Shown: one piece after another, positions 33,720-45,470 of the stretch | Layout: each line of letters begins with the position of its first letter | Numbering within the stretch: the stretch's first letter is position 1 | DNA from: Oscheius sp. JU75 | Taxonomy: Eukaryota; Nematoda; Chromadorea; Rhabditida; Rhabditidae | Direction: 5' to 3' | DNA length: 64,000 nt | Assembly (NCBI GenBank): GCA_037178855.1 | Contig: JASJZC010000007.1 | Span: forward strand, 9,486,001-9,550,000 | Made by a program: the position numbers and the translations under genes | Notes under the pieces: model-generated | Database searches by the model: none | Told to the model about the DNA's origin: nothing | Seen by the model: only the letters and a program-made list of their open reading frames with translations

Positions 33720-35515
33720 CAACAAAAATCGCGAAGAATTTTAAGATTTTTACACGAATCTTGAGTCTCAGCCTGGATCAAGGTTTTTTCACAAGCCGCT
33801 CAAAAAGAGCCCTACATCACGGAAAATTTTGAAACTATGAAGAGAAGGTGGGAGGCAATCTAACAAAAAGTTATAAGATGCTTAGTGGAGTACACACGCG
33901 ACCGTAATCGAATGTTTTTCGAATTTGTTTCTAGCTTGGGCCGCAAGACGAATGAGAAAACATAAGCCAATTCCTACCGCCCCCTATGGTAATATAGTTT
34001 GGATCCGCCCTAAAAGTAATCTTTCCAAGGAAAAGACCGAAAAGGGGTTAGGGAGTGACGGATAATAGCATAAATTATTCCAAGGCAACCCAATACCACC
34101 TACATGGCCAAAACTAGAGGGATCGACCCCTGTTTGGCACGTTTTCTGAACAATCACTTGCATTCGAAGTGCCTTATTAAGAGTTAAAATGAGTGCCAGA
34201 GAGGACCGTTAGTCTTCTGGCTAGAGTAGTGAATCTCGAAGGAATCTCTCCCGGGGTCGAATCTTGATTTGAACATGTACGTCACATTATCAAAAAAATG
34301 GATCCTTCAATTATTCTCGTCTTTCCGACTCGTATTCATAGAAACTCGGAAAAACAAAAGGAAATGGGCGCGTGGGAGGCATCCGACGCTACATTTTCTC
34401 CTATTTACTCAAGAATACTGCGACGTCTTCTGGTTGGGGAATTGGGTTTTGGCAATGTCTCCATGGCTGGGCATATTGGAAATGAACGGAAGCCTATGCT
34501 ACAAAGATTTATGCGTAGGCCACAGCGAAGAGGAAAACCATAATTTACTTTCTGACTATGCTTCCGTGTCATGGAGAAAACAGTAGTTTGCTCAAGCAAG
34601 TAAAACAAGAGAGACAGCAAGATTAACATAAGACCAGACTGATCCAGTCAGGGAAGTGTATGATTTTAGGCGAAGCAAATTGGATTAAGGGCGATTTTGA
34701 CGTAAATGAAAAGACAATGACAGAGAGCACTATGACCGTCTGCAGATTAGCGTGTCCTCTTTCGAGAGAAGCTGTCATTTGATTAGAGATTCACGTGCAA
34801 TGGATCGACTCCCTGTTGAGCCAAGGAGATCAAGAAAATCCGCACGTAGTTTCTCCTCCTCCAGATTACGGTTAAGATCTTCTGCTGTCATACATCACGA
34901 ACTTGAATGAAAAATCGTGTTCTCTGTGTTAAATAGAACAAACATATCATCAAGGACTAGTTCCGATGGTATGAGTGCTTGTCTGGTTCCAGAGCGTGTC
35001 AGGTGAAACTTTCACCGGTTGCTCCCAAAGTTTGATTTACTCTACTGTTTTAGATATTAACATATTACTAACAATGATTCTTTCGAACTGCCGAGACAGA
35101 ACTGGTAGTAAGTTGTGACTTGTGAGGCACTATGGATGAGAACTTGTACATTTGCAGAGACGATAAAGGCATGACTTTCTCTAACTATCAAAACGATAGT
35201 TAGCTCAGGGAGTTGGTATATAACAGAAAATACAGCACAGTAGAAAAGTTCTTTATAGCAGATAACATAATATCAGAGAACTTGCAGAAAGGGCGTGTGC
35301 TGTAATTTTGACATGGAAGATCTGACCAGAAGCATCAACGATCTTATAAGTATAAGGAATAGCCTCACGGCATGATGCAGAAAACTTGATTCCAGGAACG
35401 TTAATTCGTTTTAGATTTCAAATTGAACGTTTCTTGGGGGGTAACTTCCCTTAACAATAAAAATACGATGATTGAGAGGATAGAAAGGTTCATTCAATTA
35501 GATTGTTCTCTTCAT
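33720..35515. other. stretch without a supported gene
   Basis: No exon chain or domain was seen on either strand. A small 9-bp hairpin occurs at 35181-35203 (CTAACTATC...GATAGTTAG). One longer open frame near 34270-34590 has random-like composition and no splice support. Confidence 0.4.
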
Positions 35516-35520
35516 TTGGC

Positions 35521-36450
35521 TTAAAGCACCATCTCTACGTAATCAGTGAGAATCTTTGTAGTTCCCTTCAGTGTATCATGGGGAAGGTTCTTTCTTTCCA
35601 AAAACGCAATAACTTCCTTCTTGAAGTCAGAAGAGGCCGCATTCTTCTTTTGGAAGCCGAGACAACTGCATGAAAAAACAAAACAGTTGCATGAAAAACA
35701 TTGTACCTACCAGCACAGTATATCCAAGTTTATTAAAAACCTCAAGCAAAACTTCCTTTCTCGATTCAAGATCCATGCACGTCTGAAAAGAAATCTTATT
35801 GCAAGTTTTCCAAAAACAAACCCTAGAACTAGGGTACGGAAGCTCTTCCAAAGAATCAAGAGTTTCGTCATGAGTGCTGGCTGGGAGACCTTCCTTAGTA
35901 ATATAAATGACAATAAATTGGGTCAGCAACAGACTCTCTTATATAGGATATCAAAATCGATTCTCAATTGACCTTATGCAATGGTCTCGACTAAGTCACC
36001 CAACCATTTTCTCGATATAAACCACTAACACACTCTGCTGCTTTACAACTACTGTTCTCAGCAGAAATAACTTTTTTTCGAGAGTGCTAGATGGAAGACC
36101 TTCTGTGGTGAGGTATTCCACAAGTGCTTTATGGTAAGTCGGATCAGAAACAATTTCTTTTTTAAGCGTTTGCAATTAATGAGGCATCCTCCAAACATTA
36201 CCAGTAGCTTGTACATTTCGCCATTTTCGTTTATTAGCTGTTGAGCTTCATCCGGAGTTCCTTTAAAACCGAGATCCTTCAAGACTTCATCGCATATCTT
36301 TTACATGTCTCAAAATAGCTTAAAAATCCAGTGTTAACAGAAAATACGTGTTCACCAGAGGTACAAAAAGGGTTCTTTTCCTTGTTTTGGAGTGGTAGAA
36401 AGCGGTTCGGTTACGCTTGCAGCCACCAGTAGAAGAGGGAAAATCTTCAT
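35521..36450 (-). CDS. secreted protein with internal helical repeats
   Basis: The start at 36450 gives the signal peptide MKIFPLLLVAASV. Later exons carry two alternating motifs. Motif one: ICDEVLKDLGFKGTPDEAQQ (36310-36240) and CMDLESRKEVLLEVFNKLGY (about 35780-35720). Motif two: YHKALVEYLTTEGLPSSTLE (about 36140-36080), FIVIYITKEGLPASTHDETL (about 35915-35850) and FKKEVIAFLERKNLPHDTLK (about 35620-35560). The last continues to ILTDYVEMVL and TAA at 35521. The shared core of motif two is YLxxEGLPxST. So a two-helix unit is repeated about two and a half times, one unit per exon pair. I do not recognise the family. Intron borders are approximate, because one junction (near 36205-36165) does not keep phase in my reading. 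Confidence 0.62.
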
Positions 36451-36459
36451 GTTTGAATA

Positions 36460-38420
36460 CAAAAATTGCGTTTTCTCGGTTGTTAAGGCAGACATTTTAA
36501 TTCACCTCTAACTTTGGATGCTTCTCACAATTGTGATAAATCTGGTTCATGCTTTCATATACATTTTGGACGATCCATTTTCCCAATTGTTTAAACCGAA
36601 ATGATATTTTCGAAAAGTATAATACCGCTCAGCAACACCGACTGAATATTGCTCTGTAATCGAGTCTTATCAAACATAGTGATGAGATCAGAAAGCATTT
36701 GAAATGCAACATACTTTCAGAATTTAGTAATTCAAACAGCCGTCTCCGACGGCTTCGCCGTCCTTTTAAAAAATCCAGTTTAAAATGGCGGCTGCGCCGT
36801 TTCGTAGAAACAGAAAACTCTCAGTGGCTTCACTTTTCCCAAAATCCAAGTTCTAGAGAGCACCCAAAGTTTACTTGCCATCCAATTTCGGCAATAACTG
36901 TTTTCCGAACAACAAAACTTCTGGACAACTAATTTGTTCGCTTCTGTTTTGTGGCCACGGACAAACAAGCATACAAACAGACAGAGTCCTCCACAGAAAC
37001 CAGCGCGCTTTAGATAGTAGGGATATCATCTCTTTTGAACACACTAGACATTGTGTGATAGCAGGGATAGCCCCTCTGTCGGTTCTTTGCTCAAAGTTCC
37101 TCCCAGAAGATCATGTTGTGATCTCAAACAGCAGAGAACCACTATTGTTCAATGCCATGCATTGAGATGTGGATTTGAAAAGGGTTTTCTTCCCCTACTC
37201 GCTTCCGCAAAACTGTACTGTGAACGTTCATCCTCGATCACAAATCTCTTCCCCCGATTATGTCCGGTCGCGTTTCATGTGCTCTATTTGCTTGAAAGCT
37301 CAGACACAATACACGTGTAGACCAAAATATTGAACTAGGTTCCTAAAAACATGCGTTTGTGACGTATTTCCGAAAAATTCTAGTCTTTGTAAATGTTATG
37401 GAGCACAGCTGAGACTATACTAAAAGGTGTCCAGCTACTGATACAACATGTTTTCAATAGTCAGCTGGTCAGGGAAATGTGTCCTTTGTAAACAGGCTGT
37501 CTATCACCGGGGTGGTCTCTGTTCCTTTGGGCCTTAGAACGCGTGGATGCCCCCGAGATGTGGTCAGAGGAGAGGCACGTGGGCAACTGTTTCTTCCAGC
37601 CACCAATTCCCGAGTGGTCCTCGTTTTCGAATTATGACTCAATGACAGACAAAATAAGATTCCAGAGTTCTCTTGGAAATCGTTGAGCAACAATTACAGT
37701 CGCAGGAAACATCTAAAACTACTTTTTTCATGAACAGTCTTTGCAGTGAACTCGAGACAACCGGTTCGATGATTCTGGACAACAAATTCATCAACTGTTA
37801 AACTATCTGAGTTCAGACTCGAAACAGTTCCTATGAGACCATTTTACTGCATCCGGTTAGGACAGCTGCAGGCAAAACGTTCCAGACACGTTTTTGCTGC
37901 TCTTTGGATCCTTGATCGAGGAGTTTTTTTATAGTTTAGGAAAATCGCGAAATGAGCCTAAGAACTTGGTTCGAGTGGACCAGAACACAACTTCCAGAAA
38001 CTATATTTTTAGCTAGTCTTCCTTGTTCAGGGCTGTAATATAGATAGTCATTTTCTTTCGAGTGAATAGCTAGAGTGTAAGCTTGGCATTATGTTTTGGG
38101 AATCTTGTAATCTATTAAAAGCATGCAAAGCTGAAAACTTTAAAAACCTCTGGTTTGATTTTAGTAGTCTCGGAAACCAGACAAGGTCTTACCCGTAAAA
38201 TCTCGATTGAAACAACAGTACCTTCATAACAGCCGGATTGGGGTTCTTTCCCGTAGTATTTCAGCAGCAAGCCTAATTCATTGGCTGTCAAAACAGACGG
38301 TCCTCATCCGTACCAGTCCGACAAAGAGGCAAATTCTCAGAAGGTGCATCTTGGTGTATGTACAAGCTTTCGCACGTACCGTCTTGAAAATCAACTATTG
38401 TCTTTTTCATGCAGTTTAGA
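36460..38420. other. stretch without a firm gene
   Basis: Mostly A/T-rich. At 36746-36768 a GC-rich stretch contains a short hairpin GACGGCTTCGCCGTC followed by CTTTT, terminator-like in form but without known meaning in a nematode. Near 38360-38320 on -, MHLLRICLFVGL could be a short signal peptide, with NELGLLLKYYGKEP about 70 bases further on, but the splice phase does not match. Confidence 0.35.
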
Positions 38421-38429
38421 CAGGGAATG

Positions 38430-39050
38430 CTCTTTTTGTCCCGACAGTAGTGAAAAGTTTGTCCCATATCATCTCAAGCGGGAAAATTTTTATTTCCATT
38501 GTCTTGTATTCCTTGAAGACAGACCTCACTCTGCACCCTCTATGTCCAATTCTCTTAAGCTTCGCCGAAGATTGCGGAAGAGGCTACTGGGAATATAAAA
38601 ACACCCGGAAGTCAACGAGCAACTCTCAACGGCAAAGTTCATACATATCCGGCTCCCGATTGTCGTCAATGTGCTTGAACAAGCGCCACTAGTATTTGCC
38701 CAGAGCGCTTCCAGGTGTTCCTTTGGCGATGATCAAGTAGCGTTTATCTGTTTGTTTTTCGGAGAGTAAGAGAGCCTCCTGCCTGAAGCAAAGACCAGCC
38801 GCATCCCGTGGGAGAGCAGATTTCGAGGAAGTCCTTCGACGCAACTTCCTTTTGTTTGGGCGTCTAATGTTTGTTCCCTTATGAGAAATAGCCCTCTGTT
38901 CTTGAGCCACTCTTAAACTATACACAAAGTTAATGGGAAAACTTTTATTTCTAAAATGTAGAACCGTAGTTTGGGAATTATGTTCTGATAAGTCATAGAA
39001 GGGGGATAGGGGAATCACTGTTGCGCTGCTAGCAGTTTTCAAATAAGGCT
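38430..39050 (-). CDS. fragmentary coding region, gene not resolved
   Basis: Protein-like pieces on - in transcript order: SEKQTDKRYLIIAKGTPGSA (about 38770-38700), then after an in-frame TAG the same frame continues WRLFKHIDDNREPDMYELCR (38690-38635), then RGCRVRSVFKEYKTMEIKIF (about 38540-38480) and WDKLFTTVGTKRAFPV ending at TAA near 38417. The RYLIIAKG and SVFKEYK elements weakly recall NTR/netrin-like modules. The internal stop could be removed by an unseen splice, or the locus could be decaying. Start not found. Confidence 0.3.
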
Positions 39051-39254
39051 TGTGGTACCCAAGAACGCCGATTCATGAAGAATTCAAGAAGAGACGGACG
39101 TCCTGAACCCGTAACCATTGCCTTATTCGAAAAGAGTAGCAAGCGTACTAGGTGAAAGCATGTACACTGGGATGTAATTGTAGAGAGAGAAAGCGAAAGA
39201 TAAAGCGAGACACGTGAAGAGTAAAGGAGAGATGCGGGTGTGAGGTCGAGGAGC

Positions 39255-39981
39255 CTACTGATGACGATGCTTAGGGCACATGCGCATCTGAAGAAAGTTG
39301 TGGGCCTCATGTCGCGGAATCAGAGTCTCGTCGACGGTAAAGAAAAGTGTGCCAACGCCGTTGATCTCGACGCTCTCGCAAGAGACCTCCTCATGTCTAA
39401 AAACAAAACAGATGAGTCACCGTGACTGAGCACTTTTCTCACCCAGACTGCAGCTGCTTGAAGATTCGAATGGTCCAGGTTCCGTGTCCACAGCCATTCA
39501 GAGCCGGGGTAAAGCTCTGAGCGACACCGGTCGTGGTGAAAGTCATGAAGCCGATCTCGCCGGTCGGGGTCTCAATCTTGACATCGAAGGCGATCTGAGT
39601 AAACGAGGTGAGGTCGATCTCGATCTGTAAAAACATGCTCATTATGTTCTTAGTCCTTTTATTCTCGCCCCGCTGGTTCCCTCTCTTATCGCGTCATGTT
39701 TACAAGGAACTCCTCCTTTCACGGAAGGAGCTGATGTTCACAATAACATTGCATAGCAGATTAGAGTCGTAACTTACATTCGTAGCGTCAGCCTCGCAGA
39801 TACCGCCACGGAACGAGTCCATCTCGTAGCCGTGGCTGGAGTTGCGGCGAAGACCACCGAGACTGCTTTTCTTGAGTCCACCGCGATATTCGAATTGGGT
39901 GACCTCGCCGTGGCAACTCGAAGAGGGGAAGCTGCCAGTAGAACAGTCGTAGGAGACGCGAGTAGCACGAGTGCACAACAT
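39255..39981 (-). CDS. secreted beta-rich protein of unknown family
   Basis: Three exons. The first (39981 to about 39780) reads CSTGSFPSSSCHGEVTQFEY, RGGLKKSSLGGLRRNSSHGY and EMDSFRGGICEADATN. The second (39630-39450) reads IEIDLTSFTQIAFDVKIETP, then GEIGFMTFTTTGVAQSF and CGHGTWTIRIFKQLQSG. The third (about 39400-39255) reads HEEVSCESVEINGVGTLFFT, VDETLIPRHEAHNFLQMRMC and PKHRHQ with TAG. Six or more Cys and many beta-strand stretches fit an extracellular domain. The frame of the first exon has no obvious leader, but an overlapping frame, MLLACCALVLLASPTT (from about 39993), is a perfect signal peptide. So the true 5' exon or a short intron is still missing from my model. Confidence 0.6.
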
Positions 39982-40019
39982 GCTAAAAGCATTCTAGTTA
40001 CTTGAGATTGCCCAGAAGG

Positions 40020-43000
40020 GATGTAGAATTTCGAAAATATGTAGGAAGGAGAATGAAAATAGGAACGCGTCAGCGATTGGGGGGCAACAACCCAATGAGA
40101 AAATGATGGGGAGGAGTCTGGGAACATCCATGTTGGACCGACCGCCCATGGTGTTGCTTGGTACGCGACTGGGTGGAGAGCTCTCTCCCCATCCAGATGA
40201 AAACACAGCCTGTTTATGGCACGCCCCTCTCTCATGCTCTTCCCCCTAGCCAAAAGATCAAGCAGCAGCGTTGAAGTTAAGAATCAGTGAGCGCCGAGCA
40301 GAGATCTCCGACCGACGTCGTGGTCCCTGCTCCAAAAATCAAGTTTGATGGCCCCGCGCCATTTAGAACAATCAGTTTGCAGACAAGGTGCAAAGTGCAA
40401 ACGGGAGCAGCTGGCGCGATTTTCGGACCGGGGGTTTCCAGTTACGCAAGTCTTCGCAAACGGGAAGGGCTTTTTTCGAGGCACGGTTCCGGAAAAGGCG
40501 AGCTTGCAAGGAAGTGGCAGAGTGTGGAGATCATGACAAACAATGCCTTATTTATAGAGCCCGGTGAGCAATTTGAATCCGTTACTGATATTAGGAAAGG
40601 AGAAAGCAGATTGTGAGAAAGCTTTTCTAGCTGGAACGGGTACCAACACAAAAGATACATTCGATTAGGCAACACTTGCAGAGAACTAGCTACTGAACGG
40701 TGTGAGACACCGCTACCGACATTGAGAAGCGTAAACAGGGAATTAATGTTCTTGGCTTTGAAAAACCAAATCAGATAGTAAAATGAAACGGAAAGCGGCT
40801 GTTTAGAGAGAGAGAGAGAGAGGTGGAATGAGAACACTCTTTGAGCCTTTGAATAATGGATCTTATCTCTCAAAATTGGCCATTAAGGCTCAGTCTGACG
40901 CTAGAAAGAATGAGAATTGGCTCTTGGGGTCCCAGAAAAATGGTCCGAATGGGCCGAGGGAGACCTTCTCCCCGGCCCAGACAGACTTTATAGGCGAGAG
41001 GGGACGGGGAGTGCCCCGCCCCGAGAGAGAGTCGGTCGGAGTACACGCGTACTGAACTAGCTGATCGTTGTTGCAACACGACGAAGCCAAGGAGTAGGCT
41101 CGTACTCGTCTGGCACTGACTGTCGTCCAAGTGCAGCAGTGGCTTGAAAACAAGAAATTCGCTCTCTCTGGAGGGACGAAAATAGCACCGCCCAGACTGT
41201 GAAGAAATCTGTTTATCGAGTAGTGAAATGCTCCATTCAGGCGCCTGACTCTGTTCGAAAAGCTGATAAACTACAGCCAGTGGTCAATAGTGACATTTTC
41301 TGGAAGAGAATGAAAAGATCGCTAGCTTGTGACGCGGTGAACCAGTCATATTATACGGGAGAGGAGGTATTAGTCACCGCTGTGACTCTTCCCCATTCCG
41401 GAAGTGTAAACATCTTAGGGGCTGAGCAGCTATGATTCCCATTATGTGAATAAAGGCGAAAAGCCGGTTCACCCCTCTCCCTAATGTGGTGGTAGGGAAA
41501 CGAAAATTCACTTCCTTGCGTGACGTTTTTAATTATGGTGTCTTATTTTTTCCCTGATGACCCGGAACGCTGTGTGTCTCAGCATTCTCTGTGGCCATTA
41601 AGAATTTTTGCAGGGCTGTCAAGTCTGTGGCGCCAGACGGTGATACGCGTCTGAGGAATCTGCATTGAAAGATGTCAATCTTTGATGGGGGAAAATGTCG
41701 CGTTCTGACTCTGATATGATGTAATTAGTCGTGGGAGTCTTTTCTCACTATTCTGAAGAAAACATAATTGAATGTGGTTGAACAACGTAACAGCATGGGT
41801 CTTTGACGTCGTGAATACGTCGCAAGAGACCACTGTTTCATTCAACGTTTACGTTAGGCTTGGAAATTGTGTGGTCCAGAGTCTAGAAGAGACTAGAGAG
41901 GTCATAAAATGTCTGGACAATGTCACTGACAACCCCGTTCCAGAAAGCCTTATCAGTAGGTTCAAGCCCCCTCTATTTTTAGGAGGTCATTCGATACGGC
42001 TGCTGCAAAACCAGTAGTATAGCTGTCTAATGAGGGGAACAAGAAAACTGAAACCGGGAGAAAGCTGCTATCCAATAAGGAAGGTGTTAATTCTCTAGAG
42101 TCATAGCTAACCATTTTGCCGAACTCAATAAGGAAGCGACATCGGGCAAAGTTCTTGAGGGGGGAAGTGATCGTGCGTAAGAATTCTTACAGTATCGTCA
42201 CGTGTTCAATGAGACATAGCATGACTGTAAATTTTGAGCTTTCTTCGAACCATCAGACTTCACGTGAATTCTTCAGCCTCTCAAAGCTGTTTACATATGA
42301 ATGGGTGAATGTGTCAGTGTTCTAAAGTCCGAAAACCGAGAAAGGAAGGTTTCGAGAAACGGGAAACCAAAAATCGCGGATGGGAAGGTTTACGGTCGTA
42401 AAGCGGAGAATGAAATTAAAAGAAAGAGCGGGAAAAGATTGCTAACAAAATTGGAAAACAGGCATTTCGTGGCGGGACCCATTTACAAGTCAGCCTCTTG
42501 AGTCTCTTTTCGAAGATTTTTAGTCTTTCTCGCATTTATTTTCCGATGCATGCACATTTCATCTTCGTTAGCGACACTGATGAGTCAAAAGTCTTGTCAA
42601 AAGTACAGGCTCATTAGAATATTAATCTGACATCAGGCTGTTCAAGGTTGAACGCTTTTGTGTGAACATCAAACCGGGGGTCCAGAATGATTAAGCGCTA
42701 AGAGGGGGAGTAGCCGAAGGATATCCACTGCGAGCATCTATCTCAAAACAGCCACCCTAGGAGCTTAAACGAGACGCACGTGTGTTTGGCATGCAGCCTA
42801 ACGTCATATAAGGCACAACTACCCTCTTACAATGAAGTCACACTGTTTGACTTATAGCAACCAGTCCTAAAGAAACCGACGACCGTTTTGTTTTGTATAG
42901 ACTTCACGTGAGACTCTCACTCTTCCGTCACAGTGATTTCACTCCCCCTAATCTGACCGGCAATGCAAAATCGAGTACACATCAATGGTCGCAAAGCACT

Positions 43001-45060
43001 CGCTGTTCATGCCTTTTTCATCACGCTAAATTCCGATTGAAACCAGGAATGAGAGACTCTTATCAGGCTCATGAATCCGGGCATGTGTCAAATTCACGGC
43101 TTTCTGACGTGCGTCGGGTCCAATCACAGAAGTCACAAGAGTGTTAAAAGGAGGATGATTCTTTCTTCATAAACTACAGGGATAACGGAAGGGGAGGGTT
43201 ATGTAACTGTCTCTCTGTCCTTCTGTCTCTCCGGCTCTCTTTTTGGACAAGATGAAGAGAAAATGTGCTTAATTACGGACAGCGGCAAAATAAGAAGCAA
43301 AAGAGGGAAAAGAAAGAACTACTCTCTATCAAATGATCTTTCGGGAGTCCTTCTAAAAGAATAACAGGTCTTTTTGTTTTCGACAACAAGAATGCACTTT
43401 CGGCGTCCCCCCGGCATGCAGTCTTGTGAATGAAAAGATCGCGTAAACAGCTTATAGCCTCCGGACAACAAAGAATGCTGTCTCTCTGGAAGCTTGTGAC
43501 TACACGTGGATCTTTCATGTGGCCGGTTGAGAAATATACTGCTAGCCGCAGTGAGAGTAAACAATCCCTCTCCCTTTCTACAAAAGCATGTCAACAACAA
43601 TCAGTATCCTGTTTACTGAAGGGAGAGAAATAGAAAGAGGGTTGTCTGCTGGACACACTTTCGAAACTTTGTCCAATATTGCAGTTTTCGAATCGAATGT
43701 TGACCCTTTGATGTTCGGACGCTGCCTAGTTGTATTGAAGCCATCAAGGGGATCCTATTATTTATTTGTTCAGTTGAGATCTCTGACCCCAGAAGGGAGA
43801 GATGTTGGATCTCCAGTTGTTGTTTATGCTGCCCTCAGACTGTTCTAGGGCAAGTTTATTCTTTACGTTTAATGAATCAAAGAGCGAGTCTCCTATTTAT
43901 TTGCCTATTGCTGTTTTCGATGGGATAGGCTAGTTTTGCCCTTATAGGAGAGAGAGAATGGAAGAGGTGCAACCGGAGGGGGAATGAACACAATGATGAA
44001 TCAATGACTTGTTTCCTCTTCGGGAAGAGGATGGAGAAAGAGGAAAACAGTTGACTGTGTTGGAATGTAGCCCAGGGTCTATTTTAAGGTGTACCGGTGT
44101 GAACAGCCGGGAAACACAGCCATAAGGAGATGACATTCCCGATGGGGGAAGTGAGCTGTAAACAAGCCGAGTATGACGAGGAAGACAATAGAGGAACTAG
44201 AAAAAGAAGCAGGCGAGACTAATAGGGAGGAAGACTGCGGACAGCTGAGCTCTATTCGCGTGTCCCACCAGCCATAATTGGTGACCTCTGCACCAGCGTG
44301 TGTAATAAGGACTCTGCGCCTCCGCTGCTCAAACGGTCTTGGCACATTTGCATACCGTTCGGTGCTACCCTGGCAGAGCCAGCACCGATTGACACCCGTG
44401 GACCACGAGAGGAGCGACATCGATGCTCGGTGCCGGATGCATTTGTTAACAGTCTTCATTTTTAGGGTCAAAAGCTCGCGCCAAAATGACAGCGGAAACA
44501 CATGGTTCCAGATGCGGGGAGAAAAATGCTTATAAACGATCAACATTACTCATCTCCGCTCCGACAAGCAAGATCTTGTGAGAAGGGAAGGAATTCAAGA
44601 TGATGGTATTGAACAAACATTGAAGAATCATTTGTGGTCAAAGGTTTGCGGAACATTGTTATCTTACCACGTATTGAAGATGATTCTGTTGGTCATTGAA
44701 TGATGCGATCGGCAGAGACAGAGAGACAATAAGACAGAGAGGCAGAGAGACATAGCGACAGAGCGATTAACAGAGAAAAAGAACAGGCGACAAGCTTTTA
44801 CTATAGCTAAAGAGCAGGACCTGGAAGGGACAATAGGTCCAGACGATGATACCTCATCTCGAGACAGTTACAAACTCCTCACATCTGTCTTGTCTGTCTA
44901 GACTTCTCTGCAGCTCGTACCAGCTGCGCATTTACTTATACAGACAGAGCTCGTTTGGGGTCATAAAGAACGTTGACAACCTTGACAGTATATCTTAACA
45001 GAGACTATCGTGTCTGCGAGCTGAGCTGACCGTAACTATTTGAAACGAAAGTGGATCCCT
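40020..45060. other. 5-kb stretch without a convincing gene
   Basis: I found no exon chain with domains. There are open frames of 80-150 codons, for example 43588-43848 (+) and 44079-44546 (-), but their composition and lack of splice support make them unreliable. The stretch has (GA)n at 40805-40822, CT/GA-rich segments, and degenerate GACA repeats near 43200-43250 and 44708-44771. It may be regulatory or repeat-derived DNA. Confidence 0.4.
44700..44775. repeat. degenerate GACAGA microsatellite-like tract
   Basis: Runs of GACAGAGAGACA with substitutions. Similar imperfect tracts lie at 43206-43247, 47560-47636 (inside a HADH intron), and on the other strand at 26470-26525 and 48681-48790. 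The theme is the same each time: GACA/GAGA on one strand and TGTCTCTCTG on the other. Confidence 0.6.
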
Positions 45061-45075
45061 AAGGATTTCCTTGTT

Positions 45076-45470
45076 TCAAGAATTACGGAGACAGAGCAAT
45101 AGAGAGACTGAAAAAAGTTTTTCTTGTGAACCAAGGCACTCTTTCACCTGTTTCTGTCAGCCTGCCCACGATTGGGTCCAGGACTGTATAAGAAATGATG
45201 AGAATGACTGTGACACAGGTTAACCAATGACAGATAGCATACTCGGCTATCTTCAAAGGAAAATTGGATCAACTCACATGTAGACAATGTGTCTGTGGAC
45301 CACCACCATTCTCTGCGGTTCCTCGACCTCGGTAGGCTGAATACGATCCTTACGGCGGAAGCTGAACTTGGCGACGACCCGATAGATAACCCTAAAAATG
45401 AAAATATTACGAAACGTTTGATGGCAACTCACTGCTTGCAGGGCTTCTTCAACGAGCTGAAACACGACAT
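45076..45470 (-). CDS. small single-pass membrane protein, family unknown
   Basis: Exon 1 from 45470 gives MSCFSSLKKPCKQ. After TTTTTAG the second exon reads VIYRVVAKFSFRRKDRIQPT and VEEPQRMVVVHRHIVY, in phase. A 27-base GTGAGT...TTTGAAG intron leads to IAEYAICHWLTCVTVILIIS and YTVLDPIVGRLTET, which contains one clear transmembrane segment. A possible final exon adds VSLLLCLRNS and TGA at 45076; this piece falls in GACA-like low-complexity DNA and is doubtful. Predicted length is about 95 residues: a basic cytosolic N-terminus, one membrane helix and a short tail. The start could lie further upstream, since the frame is open before the Met. I do not recognise the protein. Confidence 0.45.

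Noticed and set aside
34200-34275. tRNA-like stretch ending GGGGTCGAATC
   Set aside because: The T-loop word is near the B-box consensus, but the flanking arm cannot pair and no cloverleaf can be drawn.
43588-43848. 86-codon open frame on +
   Set aside because: The C-terminal half looks protein-like, but there is no start context, no partner exon and no recognised family.
44079-44546. 155-codon open frame on -
   Set aside because: It has no signal, domain or splice support, its composition is uneven, and it lies in a low-complexity region; probably chance.
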